Below, in pieces: positions 1 to 11,300 of a stretch of DNA of 64,000 nt. The notes under the pieces are model-generated. The model had not been told where the DNA came from, did no database searches, and was given only the letters and a program-made list of their open reading frames with translations. Where the stretch lies: assembly GCF_014905175.1 (NCBI RefSeq), contig NC_057791.1, positions 16,868,177 to 16,932,176 on the forward strand, written 5' to 3'. Each line of letters starts with the position of its first letter. Within the stretch, counting starts at the first letter, position 1. The stretch is from Aphidius gifuensis. Its lineage: Eukaryota > Arthropoda > Insecta > Hymenoptera > Braconidae. A program made the position numbers and the translations under genes.

Positions 1-87
1 CTGATAATTTGAATTTAAAAAAGGTAAATCAAATATTAATTAATAAATTGAAATGATCATCGTTTTTTCTTTTTTTTATGCAAATAG

Positions 88-659
88 ATTTCAGGAATTT
101 GGTATGAAATTCAACGTACGCCAAGTTTGTTGCAACTAAATGAAGAATGCACGTATTATAATTTAATTATTGCCAACAATAATTCAATAATAATTGAAGG
201 ACATTCTCGAGACGAAATGTAAGAATTAATAAATTTATAAACAAGTATTTATGATTATTATATTGGAAATAAAAAATTACAGATCAGGAGCTAAAAAAAG
301 TTGGAATGGAATAGCAATAAAAAATAAAAATACCGGATTATATCATTTTGAAGGAAAATATTCACATTCTAACAGTGAACAATGTGGAATTCTTGAAACA
401 GACTATGATAATTATTTAATTATTTACAGCTGTGTATCCGTGTCTCGTTCAAAGTAAATTATCAATTGCTTATTTATAATTCAATGATAAATAATGATAA
501 TTAAATTTATAATTGATTTTTTTCAGTTACATTTTATTAGCCTGGTTACTCGGAAGATCACCTCAATTAAGTCAAAATCATAAAGACCATTATATTGACG
601 TTTTAAAATCAATACAATGGCCAATTGAGACTATCAACATTAATCAAATTAATTGTTAA
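88..659 (+). CDS. Lipocalin (apolipoprotein D-like), 5' part outside window
   Basis: Secreted lipocalin expected to bind a small hydrophobic ligand in an eight-stranded barrel. Three exons are visible: 88-218, 283-453 and 527-659; the signal-peptide exon lies before base 1. The first visible exon begins with the lipocalin G-x-W-Y signature (SGIWYEIQR). The middle exon carries the second conserved block (LETDYDNYLIIYSC). The last exon has a degenerate third block (AWLLGR) and ends in a cysteine (INQINC), as in insect ApoD/NLaz proteins. Splice phases match the next two lipocalins exactly (phase 2 after each of the first two exons), so the three are tandem duplicates. The protein is very divergent from its neighbours outside the signatures. 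The family call is secure; ligand and tissue cannot be read from sequence. Confidence 0.85.
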
Positions 660-1472
660 ATAAATATTAATTTAAAAAATTATATCATTAATGGCAATGG
701 AATAAATAAATTACCATTTTTCTTTTCGTTTGTAATATGAAAATATAATTCGAATAAATAATAAATGCTAATTAATTATTGTAATTGTTAAAAATCATTT
801 TATATCTATAAAAATATTTTTTAATTTAATATTCATTAATTTTTTTTTTAAAGCTTTTTTCTAGCATTAAATTAAATGATTTTTTTTTTATGATAAACTA
901 TTATTTAATAATGAAAAAAAAATTAATAATAATATGAGTAATTTCATGAATTTTTTATGTTAATTATCAATGATATATCTAATCTCCAAAAAAAAATATC
1001 ATTTAATATAATTTTTTTATCATAATCCAGTTTAAACAAAACGTAGTATTTTTTATTAATATAATTGCTTGAAATAAACTAAGTAATTATAATGATACGC
1101 TTTATGTAGCTAAGGAAAAATAGAAAAAAATGACAAGCATAAATAGTGTATTGTCGTGGCATTTGTATGTATACATGAACTCAGTGAGTGATAATCTATA
1201 TCTCATTTAGAATCACCTTGAATATTGTCACAAAAAAAAAATTTATAAAACACCAACAAGGAAGATAGTATAAAAATAAATTAATAAATAGAACTGACTG
1301 TTGAAATTATTGTTTAGTTGTCGTGTTTTTTCATAAACAGAAACATTACTCATTGTTGTCTATTTTTTTTTATCTAGAGTTTTTATCGAGTACTGTGTTA
1401 TTATTTGTGACGAATAAAAATATACGGCTTACGTAAATTTATAATACCACAAGCGAAATAAAAAAGTAAAAA

Positions 1473-2305
1473 ATGTGGCAGGTATTATTTATGTTTTGTA
1501 TTATTGGAGGAGTTTTTGGACAATCACCAGGTCTAGGTGCTTGTCCAGATGTTAAGACTGTGTCATCAATTGATCTAAGCAGGGTGAGACACATTTAAAA
1601 ATATAAATTTCATTTTTAAATATAAAAACAGAAATGAGCTAACAGAAGTTGTTTTTTTTATTTGCAAGTATGCTGGAAGATGGTACGAAGCTATGAGATT
1701 TTTTACTGTTTTTGAATTGACAGGAAAATGTGTTACTGCTGACTATACTTTGATTGATTCAAATGGAACTGTCAATGTTGTTAATTCACAAATATCTACA
1801 CTGTAAGATTTACCAACGCATTAATTATCATTTTTTATTATGAAAAATAATATTAAAGAATTGTATTGTTGTGAATAAATTTGTATGTATTTTTAAAATT
1901 CAATAGAACAAATAAACGATCAAGTATTGAAGGAACAGCAGAAATAGTTGATCTAGCTGAACCAGGTAAATTGAAAGTTACATTTCCATCAGTTCCAATT
2001 AAAAATTCTGGATCTTATTGGGTACTTGGTACTGACTATGATTCATATGCAGCAGTATGGAGCTGTACAAGTCTTAAAATAGCCAAGTAAGTTTAGTTAC
2101 TAATTTATTTTTTCATGAATTGATAATATTGATAATGCTTTTTGTAATTTTTATTTACAGTCTACAATTTGGATGGATATTAACGAGAGAAAAAAATCCA
2201 CCTGAATCGGTTATTCAAAAAGCAACCAATGTTTTCAAGTTAAACGATTTAAAACCAAGCAAATTTTACAAAACAAATCAATTAGATTGTCCAGATGACA
2301 AATGA
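1473..2305 (+). CDS. Lipocalin (apolipoprotein D-like), complete
   Basis: Complete 189-residue secreted lipocalin. Exons are 1473-1583, 1669-1802, 1907-2086 and 2161-2305, and the phases sum to an open frame. The start is the ATG heading a hydrophobic signal peptide (MWQVLFMFCIIGGVFG). Exon 2 opens with YAGRWYEAMR (G-x-W-Y signature), exon 3 contains LGTDYDSYAAVWSC, and exon 4 starts with FGWILTRE, the third lipocalin block. Four cysteines (in ACPDV, GKCV, WSCT and LDCPD) fit the two disulfides of insect apolipoprotein D-type proteins. It sits in the middle of a three-gene tandem array. Likely roles known for the family are lipid, pigment or pheromone carriage, or stress protection; which applies here is unknown. 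Confidence 0.93.
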
Positions 2306-2465
2306 ATATCATAAAATTCATCAAGATAAATAAATTGAATTATAAAAATTTAATATAGTTTCGAAAATCCAACAATTTTAATAATTTTTCTTGTAAAAAT
2401 ATAATTTTTTCTGTTAAATACAATTGATTTTTAGCAACTAATTACCAATGAATTTTTGCATTTTT

Positions 2466-3102
2466 TACACGGAAAAAAATTTTTAGCTGCAGCAACGAGC
2501 TGGATAGCTGTCTCTCCTATCCACGGCTAACTAACCTTTGGATAGTTAGCAGAGGATTGTTATTTTGGCAATCCACATTTGACAGGTTACTATTTGAAAA
2601 CAGTGCCTAAGTTACATTATTACTAATTGATAGCTGTGGTATCCAAAGCCTGACAAGCTGGTATCGCTGTAGTATTATTTAGGATTGCGTATGCATAACT
2701 ATAAGTATATAGACATACGAAGTACAAACAATATATTAATGTACATTTACTAATTTTTAAAATTATTATCTAATTAATTTTATACTAAATTTGATGCACC
2801 AAATAAACGCCAACTTGAATACAAAATCTTATGCTAAATTTTTAATAACTATATGGATTATTTTAGTCATTGTTAATAATAATTTGGTGGATCTGTCAAA
2901 AAAGAGAGGTTATGAACACAACAGCTGTTGACATTGAGATTATGTCGAATCTGACGAGTTGGTTAGCCACGCTAGCTATCCAGTCGGCTGGAATAACTAA
3001 CCGATTGTCTTTTTAATATATCGGGCTTGATTATTAAATCAACTATCCTTTTTTAACTATCCAAACGCCTCGTGACTGCAGCTAAAAATTTTTTTCCGTG
3101 TA
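2466..3102. mobile_element. 637-bp non-autonomous DNA transposon (MITE-like) with 27-bp perfect TIRs
   Basis: The ends are exact inverted repeats: 2466-2492 begins TACACGGAAAAAAATTTTT and 3076-3102 is its perfect 27-base reverse complement ending TTTTTTTCCGTGTA. The interior is GC-richer than the surroundings and has subterminal motifs in both orientations (GGATAGTTAG and TAACTATCC types). No open frame of useful length exists, so it is non-autonomous. T-rich flanks on both sides make the target-site duplication ambiguous, and I could not assign a superfamily. It lies between two lipocalin paralogues. Confidence 0.8.
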
Positions 3103-3289
3103 TTTTATTTAATTATTGTGATAATAATGATAAAGAAAAATTATAATTTTTTCGTTATTTAGCTTTTTAAATATTCTATCTATCAATCGAAAAAATTATT
3201 GACAAGTCGTTGAGAATAAATTAAACTAATCTTATCACCACAATGAATATTCTTCTAAAAATCAGTCATAAATTTAAAAAAAAAAAGAG

Positions 3290-3297
3290 TATATAAG
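3290..3297 (+). promoter_or_regulatory. TATA box of the third lipocalin
   Basis: TATATAAG about 25 bp upstream of an initiator-like TCAATT near 3315 and 92 bp before the ATG. It suggests a focused promoter of the kind usual for highly expressed secreted-protein genes. Confidence 0.5.
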
Positions 3298-3381
3298 TAC
3301 TAGAACTTATTACTCTCAATTAGTATCAACAGGTTTGTTAATTAACAAAAAATTAAAAATTGAAACTATCAAAAAATCATC

Positions 3382-4170
3382 ATGCTTCAAATTATTTTTA
3401 TATCGACATTGATTGTCAGTGCTTTTGCACAGTTAACAATTTTAGAAATGCCAAATTATACACCAATGGCCAACTTTGATCTTTCCAAGGTGATAACTTT
3501 GATTTATCAAAATAATATAAGTTTAAAAATAATATTAAATTTATTTACAGTTTGTTGGAAGATGGTACGAGTTTGCAAGAATTTCAAATATGTATGAACC
3601 GTTTCATTCATGTTCAGTAGTTGATTATAGATTGCTAAGCAATGGGACATGGGACATACAGATAAATTCTCTAAGTCATCTGTAAGTTTTTGCTAATATT
3701 AAAATATTAATATTATTTTTTACATAATGAATTAAATGAATAAACAATCTTGATAATTTTCCTCAAGTACTGGTGATGTGGTACACTGGAGTGGACAAGG
3801 AGATCCAATTAATCAACAAAGCTCACAACTCAATATTCGTTTTCCTCAATTTGCAATGCAAATGAAAACAACATGGTCTCTTCTTGACACTGATTATGAA
3901 AATTTCAGTGTGGTATTGGTGATTCAAAATAACAACGACGCTTCGTAAATATAAATTTGATTTAATATTTATTTATATAGCCACAAGCAATTTGATTATT
4001 AAATTTTTTTTTGATATCACAGATATTTGGAGTATGTGTGGATCATGTCAAAAAAACCGACACTTGATGAAAAATATTTCACTCGTGCAATTGATGTTTT
4101 GAATGCAAATTATATTGTTACCGATCAATTGGAATATATTAAGCAGGACAATTGTCCCGGAAGATTTTAA
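3382..4170 (+). CDS. Lipocalin (apolipoprotein D-like), complete
   Basis: Complete 187-residue lipocalin. Exons are 3382-3489, 3551-3681, 3768-3944 and 4023-4170, with phases 0, 2 and 2 as in the other copies. The signal peptide is MLQIIFISTLIVSAFA. Signatures: FVGRWYEFAR at the start of exon 2, SLLDTDYENFSVV in exon 3, and YLEYVWIMSK at the start of exon 4. The cysteine of the YxxVxSC block is replaced (VVLVIQ), leaving one cysteine in exon 2 and one near the C-terminus, so only one classical disulfide is possible. Exon lengths 131 and 177 are identical to those of the lipocalin nested in the Timeout gene at 60-61 kb, which suggests these two are closest relatives. Last member of the tandem array. 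Confidence 0.92.
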
Positions 4171-4536
4171 ATGATAAATATAAAAAAAGGAGGATTAATT
4201 CAACTAAAGGACTGGCTCTAAATATTTCTTGAAAAATAATTTAATATTATATTGTTGAAAATTTGGGATAACTTTCTTGTTAAATGGTATAATTTTTCTT
4301 AGCAATAAACTTCAATAAAAAAATATATTACGATTATTTTGATTATTTATTATTATTTTATTATTCAATGATATATAAATTTTTTTGTAAATTGGCTCAA
4401 ACTCAAATATTTACAAGAGCAGTGTTATTTATTTATTGTTTAAAAATATAATAATTTATAATTTATAGTTGCACTTTTAAAATTAAATTTGCAAATTTAA
4501 AATTAATTTTTTATTTTATTTTTTTTTATTTATTTA

Positions 4537-4749
4537 ATGAAATTGACACTGTGGTCATTTAAGATTGCTACCGGTAGAGTGTGGTCAGTAGATTGGAAAG
4601 AGTTTCGAAATGATTTGAAGAAAATTTTACGTAATTTATCAACAGCTCTTGAAGAAAATAACACGACGCAAGTTTATCATTTTCTACATTCTCTGCAGAA
4701 TGTAACGTACCGGTGCCGGAACGAAAAGAAAAAGAAGAAAATTCAATAG
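4537..4749 (+). CDS. Hypothetical small protein or exon fragment
   Basis: An open frame of 70 codons in a patch clearly GC-richer than its surroundings. It includes WSVDWKEFRNDLKKIL and HFLHSLQNV, looks amphipathic, and has N-glycosylation-type motifs (NLS, NNTT). A possible splice acceptor (TTTAAG) at about 4562 would make it an internal or last exon rather than a start. The opposite strand is also open for 67 codons, which weakens the case. I do not recognise the sequence. It may be an exon remnant of a gene deleted during lipocalin duplication. Confidence 0.25.
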   Translation: MKLTLWSFKIATGRVWSVDWKEFRNDLKKILRNLSTALEENNTTQVYHFLHSLQNVTYRCRNEKKKKKIQ

Positions 4750-4947
4750 CAGCGTTAAAAACTAAATACAAAATTATCTCTATTGAATTTTTTAATTTAA
4801 AATTTCATTAATAACTTTCAAATTAAAAAACAATTTATAATTATTTAAATTCAAACTCATAATTTTATTGTAAAAAATTTTAGAAAAAAAAAGCCTATTC
4901 AAAATTTATACATTATTCTAATAATTCTAATTTAATTAACATTTATC

Positions 4948-4997
4948 TGTCAATCAAAAAAATCAATGACAAGTCATTAAGAATAAATTAAACTAAT
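4948..4997 (+). repeat. Relic copy of the upstream region of the third lipocalin
   Basis: This 50-base segment matches 3181-3230, about 150 bp upstream of the third lipocalin's ATG, at 44 of 50 positions (both end TAAATTAAACTAAT). No lipocalin exon follows it, so it is best read as the remains of a further tandem duplicate whose coding part was lost. Confidence 0.6.
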
Positions 4998-7539
4998 AAA
5001 TAAATTAGGAAAAAAGTTATCTAACGATCCAGTTGATAATCCGTTGTTGAGGTTTTATACGACATAATTTTGCATCTGTTTAATATTTAAGCCACAAATT
5101 ATCTCGTAAATAAAATATATTTTTATATATATTATTACCACAACCGATAAGAAAATTTAATTAGACAGGTAAAATTATTATACAAGATTAAATCTACAAC
5201 ACACATATTAATTATGATTGAGTTATCTATTTTTTAGTTTATGCTGTCACACGTTAGTATATAATTTTTGTCTATCTATTATCTTTAAACTGTTAATCAT
5301 CAAAGAATAATGTCACAACTTGCCGGGGAAAATATCATGTTTAGTGTCTAATTTAACATTTGTTTGTGGGTTATAAATAAGTAAAGTTTCAAGGGGTAGT
5401 TTTACTCGAAGGGTGACAAGTCCCCTGGTACGTCGTATTCATGGTAGAATAAACTACTTCACATAAAAAATTTAAAAACAATAAATAAATTTTCAAATAT
5501 TATCGTCATCAATATAAGTTATCTCAATAATTTTTTTGAATTTTTAAAAATATTAAAAATACATTTTTATCATTCAAATAGACATTATAAATTTAAATTT
5601 TTTACACGTATATTTATAAATTTATTTATTTTTCATTTTGATATATTAGTATCTTGTTACCTTTTCATTTCACGTTTAAAAACATATTTATATATTTAAG
5701 TCTCACGCTTATTATACATGAATAATTCATGTCTCATGGGACAAAAATATTTTAAGTATGTCAAAAGTAAATACTAACGACAATACATGTTAAATTGAAC
5801 AAATAAATAAATTCTAGTATTTATTATTATTTATATTGTAAGGCCACGTGCGCGAAGTAATGCATTATTTTATTTTTTTCTTTTTAGACACGTGTTATTT
5901 CAGTGTAAACAGACACTCAGTTGGTCTATTCAATTGCAAACGCTGCGGGATATAATAACCATTGAATTCATTGAATCTATGAAAAATTAATAATCAACAA
6001 TTCTCACCCCAAAACAAATGATACGGGTTTATTATTTTACACGAGTATAATTTTTTATTTTGTAAATAAACCCCCAGAAAATATTAATAATAAATAATTT
6101 TATTTATTATTAAATTTATTCGATGTCGATCAAAAGATGAAAAAAAAGAATTTGAATTTGTCAAAAGAGTGGCGCGCTTTTTTATCAAAGATGACGGCTT
6201 GGCAATGAAGATGGTTGACATCTATCGGTGTAATTGCTCAACAAAAACTTGTAGTTTTTTTTTTTTTTTTTTTTTTGAGGAAATAATAATAATAGTAATA
6301 TAAAAAATTTTAGACAAGGTTTTATGACATAAATTGATATAAATATCGAGTCTTATTGCCGGATAATGATAGCTATTTATTAATTTTATAAAAAACAAAT
6401 AAGTTTATTGATAAAAAACAACGAAACATTAAAAATCGACGCCGACAAAAAAAATGTCATTGTCGCGGCTTCTTCAATAATAAATCTGTCTGATTTTTCA
6501 TACGCATCGATATAAAAAAAATTAATTAAAAATATAAATAATAAAGCGGTGTAAAAAAAATTGATAATATTGAGTAATAATTTGAGTAAAAAAAAAATGA
6601 GTAAAAATGAATTTGCAACGCAATAATTAGACGGCCATTTTAGGAGCAAAAAAATGTCACGGATTAATGATAAAATTGAAAAATTAAAAATTTATTTTTG
6701 AATAGATAAAATATAATTATTAAAAATAAAAAGAGCACTCACCAGAAAAGCAACAGGATTTAGAGTTACGAGTTGTTTAGATCTACACAAACACTGGGAA
6801 ATAAAACTTAATAAATACTCAAAAAAAACACAACACAATTTACAAAACACATCCTTTGTCTTTCAGTTCACACACACATACTGATGCCTCACTGATATAT
6901 ATTTACGATATTTACCCCCTTGACCGATTAATGCGACGCAATTCGTCAAGACCAATCAAAAAGTGCCACCGCAAAAAATTTTGCGCATGCTCATTGCTCA
7001 ATAAAGATGTAAAAAATTGCCACAAATTAACAACATAATAATTACGACAATAACAACATTATAAACAAAGGTAAATAATAAAAAAATTAATTAATTAATT
7101 ATTACAATTTAGTCAAATTATTAATTATATATTTATTTAAAAAAAAAAGGATTAAATTGTGGATGTCGAATGGAGTCTAAAGCACCTTCATGTGATCCAG
7201 TTTTAATGACTCATGAAGCATCAAAAATATTGGCTAAAGTGAAAAAAAATAAATATCAAATAATGCAAAATACTATGATAAATTGGTAGTTTCATAGTTG
7301 AATACATTATTTATGAAATATTCAACTTTCAAGTGACAATTACATTACGAATTATGATGCTTGTAAGACAAGTCTCTCCAATCAAAAGTGACGTGATAAT
7401 TAACCTTCAATAATAAAAAAAATTAACAAAATTTGTTGCAGCAAAATTGGAGATAAGTCATGATAATCATTAACATGAAATTGATGTTTATCAACTATTG
7501 GTAAATGTTGTTATCATGATGATATATTTGGGGACATTT
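4998..7539. other. Gene-free AT-rich stretch
   Basis: Mostly A/T tracts. A GC-richer patch around 6890-6990 is followed by a possible splice donor at about 7071 (ACAAAG/GTAAAT). A 39-codon frame at 7171-7290 (MESKAPSCDPVLMTHE at its start) has an acceptor-like AAAAAAAG before it. These could be the first exons of a transcript leading into the coding-like pieces at 7.5-8.4 kb, but no continuous frame can be built. Confidence 0.3.
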
Positions 7540-8384
7540 AGACAATGAATCATCAGTCAAACCATCGTAAGTACCAACTGATAATCAGCCATAAATTATT
7601 TATCAATTATCATGATAAAAATTAATTATTAATTATGTACAGATCATAAAAACTTGGTGTATCCAAATATTTTATCATAAAAAGCTTTGAAAATTGCCAT
7701 CAACTTGACCAACAAAACTGACAAGCAAAAAAATCTTGTTTTAAATGAAAATAATATCAACAATTTAAAACAGATGGTAAAAAATATGGTGATAATTGAA
7801 TAATTGATTTAAAATATAAAATGAAATAATTAAAAATAAATAAAATTAAATTTATTTTCTAGATTCTTTGAAAATAGTGTGTAAATAGTTCAAGTGATAA
7901 AGTGTTTTAAACTTTTTATGGACATTCCACCTGTCTGCTAATTGAAATCATGAGGATGATGATTATGGATAAGCTGAGTTGAAGCATCTGAATACTTCGT
8001 GGCTTGTTAAGATTGTTGTCTGTTCTTTGTTGTTTGCTCTTCGTTGGATGCTAAAAAAGGTTAGTGGTGGCCTTGGTTTATAAATTTGACCCCTCAACGA
8101 AATGGGCATCAATGACCTCAGTACTTGAAAGAATTTATGATGATGCTCTTTGAAACATCGTGATAATCCTCAAATATATTTTTTGTTATTTATATTCTTT
8201 TGACAACTTGGCTCAGCTTGGTCATCTTTTTTTATTTATTAAATTGCATATTAGAGAAAATGGGATTTGATTGATCAGGGTGTTTACATGGATCAATCTC
8301 ATCCAGCTTTGTTATATATTAATCGTACACTTGCAGCTTTGAGCGCAGAAAATTATAATCAATATATTTTTTATTATTTGCTTC
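7540..8384 (+). pseudogene. Broken, coding-like pieces of an unidentified gene
   Basis: Several short segments read like protein but do not join. A small exon at about 7540-7569 ends in a good donor (CATC/GTAAGT). It splices in frame onto a segment after an acceptor near 7642 that meets an in-frame TAA, and then continues as KALKIAINLTNKTDKQK. At about 7970-8059 there is WLVKIVVCSLLFALRW, hydrophobic. At about 8060-8142 there is YKFDPSTKWASMTSVLERI. At 8252-8384 a frame flanked by TTAG and CAG/GTACTT reads KWDLIDQGVYMD, then HPALLYINRTLAALS. The interrupted frames suggest a decayed multi-exon gene; a real gene with unusual small exons is the alternative. I do not recognise the family. Confidence 0.3.
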
Positions 8385-11300
8385 AGGTACTTTGAAAGTT
8401 TTCAATTTCTTTTTGTATTTTATTTAGTGATTATTTAGTTAACTTTTCATAGCAAATAGCAACTTGACTGTGTAAGTCTGTAGCATTCGTTTTGGGGGGT
8501 TGAATTATTATTAATCTGGTATTTTTATTTCATTATCTATATTCTTGAAAAATCATTTTACATTTTGCCACAATTATTGTTATTTTAATCAGGGATCCAT
8601 CAGAATATCAAGGGATAAAAATTAAAATGAAAAATGAATTTTTCTTTCAATTTAAAAAATACGATACATATAAAATTTTTTCGATTGTACATCCTGTTCA
8701 ATTTTTGGATAATTTTTTTCGAGAACTTTAACCATGTCCCTTGCCAAAATTGAAAAAAATAAAATTTTTAAAAAATAATTTTTTTTTACAAAACGGTTTC
8801 ACGTTGGAACGGACGTACGATCCTTAATAACAGGGTAAAGATGAAGCTAAACAAACATACACGCCCATGGCATGTCTCGCTGTAGGTATATACGAAAAAA
8901 AAAAAAATTAAAATTACAAAAATGCAAAAAAAAAAAAGGGAAAAAATACAGGGAGTAAGAATAAAAATAGAATGTTAAAAAGATGCATTAAGATTTTAAC
9001 GAGAAAAAATTTTTAAAAAAAGGCAAAATTTCAATGCACTTGCGTATATATCCAAGGTCGATATATCACGAATAAAAATGAAAAAAAAAAAAAGGTTCTA
9101 CATAATGTAATCCAATGTAAGAGAATAACATATATATATAAAAGTTTTTTTATGTTTACGATGTTATATACCCAGGGGATAGGTGCACGCCTTGAGAGAT
9201 TGCAATCCGTCAAGATTCATGAATTTTTTTTTATTTATTTACTCTGTTCATGAACTGTAGTTTATACTGGCAAATGTGATTATAGTATATGCTTTCAGGG
9301 CATCCATTAAATTTGGATTACAATCGTGCAACTCAAGTTTGTTATTTAATCAAAAAAAAAAATATAATAATAAATACTTAAAAAAATATTTGATTTAATT
9401 TCACATATGCAAATATCAAAATTCATTTAAGAAAACAAATAAAAAATAAATCAGCTAAAACAAAAAAAAAAGAATAATAGGATGCGATTAAATATAGTAT
9501 CGTTTTTAAATGTTAAAATAAAATAATAAAAAAAAAAATTATAAATTTAATTGTTGATGATTTGTGCAACGAATCGAGTCAAGAAGCCGAACGAACGACT
9601 TCCCATTATATGTCAGTCAAAACATACGTGACTTTTTATTATTATTATTTTATTTCTCATGGTTGAATACACATGGAAAAAAACATTTTTATATATACGA
9701 TACCCTGGAGGGTTGTGTTCGAGTAATTCACGTCGTTTAGAAATAAAGAAATCTTGAAATACACAGCAAGTGGTCTTGGATTTTATGAATGTATGTCGTA
9801 TTGTCAGTAACGTATAAAGTACTTGAATAGAACGGTTACGATTTGAAAAGTCCTTAAAAAAAAAAAATAGACAAGAATGAGAGAGAGTAAAAGCTCAAAA
9901 CCAATAATCTATATAATAGGGAGTGAGGGGAGAAATTGTGAAAAGCACCAGATTGCAAGTTAACGTGGGAATTTCTTGGTAGTTGGTTTGTACAAAATTG
10001 CCTTGTTGTAAAATTAACTAATCATGAAGAGAAAAAATAAATAAAAAAAGATGATGATGAAAATGAAAGAATCAAAAATAAAAAAGCAATTTAATTTGTT
10101 AAAAAAAAAAAAATTAAATAAAAAATTTTAAGTAGGGATGAAGTTCATAAAAAGGACAGACGAGAGAATAAAATGAGTGTGGCTCATGTCGAGTTTGATT
10201 TCGCTCAGGGTGGTCTAACGTCAACATTCAGCCCTCATGAAAACGTTTCAAACTTAATCACCAAGTGCTTGAGAATGTGTATCAAAATGAGAAAAAAAAA
10301 AAATAATACGTAACCCAAAGCTTCAAATTTCAAGGGAGTCATGCAAAAAAACATCTGTTGATATTTTAAAATAAATTTATTTTAAAATAAAATATTATAA
10401 AGAATAAAATTAATTAAATATATATCAATGTCTCAAGTGAATTTTAAATATTCAAATAAAAAAATAATTAATTTCTCTTTTAATTACATATAATTTGAAA
10501 ATTAAAATAACGTGACAAAATTGCATAATGAGGGAAAAAAAAGTTTTTTGTTAAAATAACCAGGGAATATAAAAAATTGATGAGCAAAAAAAAAGAGCAT
10601 GTATTTTTATTTCTAGTGTGAAATGATAAAAATATTATGACAAAAAAAAAATACGTAACAACAGTATTGTATGCTCAATGAGTGTAAGGAAGTAGCAAAA
10701 AATAAAAAAAAAAAGAATGAAAATGAGACTCTCTGAGGAGTTTCAAAGAGTGCAAAAGAGGTAAGAGGATAAGTTTTTTAAGTGAAAAAAATATTTAAAT
10801 AAAAAAAATAATAAAAGAGGCACATGATGATGAGGCAACAAGGGATTCTGGTTTGTGGGCACAGCCGTTGTTGCCTGCAGCCCACAATTATGATAATAGC
10901 CCCCTGAGTATCTGAGTCTTGTTAGCCCAACGCGTACATATCCAAGTCTCAATTTTTTATGTATATATTTTTTTTATTTCCACTCTCTTCCTCGTCATTT
11001 CATATGTACTTATTCTCAAATTTCTTTATCCTTACTCAAATAGAAAAATAAAAAAACCTTTTTTTTTATATGAAAAATATAATTTTTATACATTTTTCTT
11101 CTTCACACATAAGAAAAAAAAAAAAAAATAACAATATTTCTTATATTTGACACTTCTCTTGTGCCTTACAACACCTCTTTAAAAAACTTTTAAATTTTTT
11201 TTTCGCATTTTTTCTTATATTTCCATTTCTGTGTTTCTTCGTGCACAACCTTTTATACCCTTGGGGGTTAAAAAATGTATATTTGCACGAGATATGACGA

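Noticed and set aside
6386..6649. 87-codon minus-strand frame, and many others of 60-125 codons such as 25537-25914 and 26334-26675
   Set aside because: Composition is Phe/Leu/Ile/Tyr/Lys from translated A/T tracts, with no splice support or motif; expected by chance in DNA this AT-rich.
10173..10313. 46-codon frame in a GC-richer patch (MSVAHVEFDFAQGG at its start)
   Set aside because: Reads somewhat protein-like but ends in translated poly-A, with no splice sites or recognisable motif; too weak to call.
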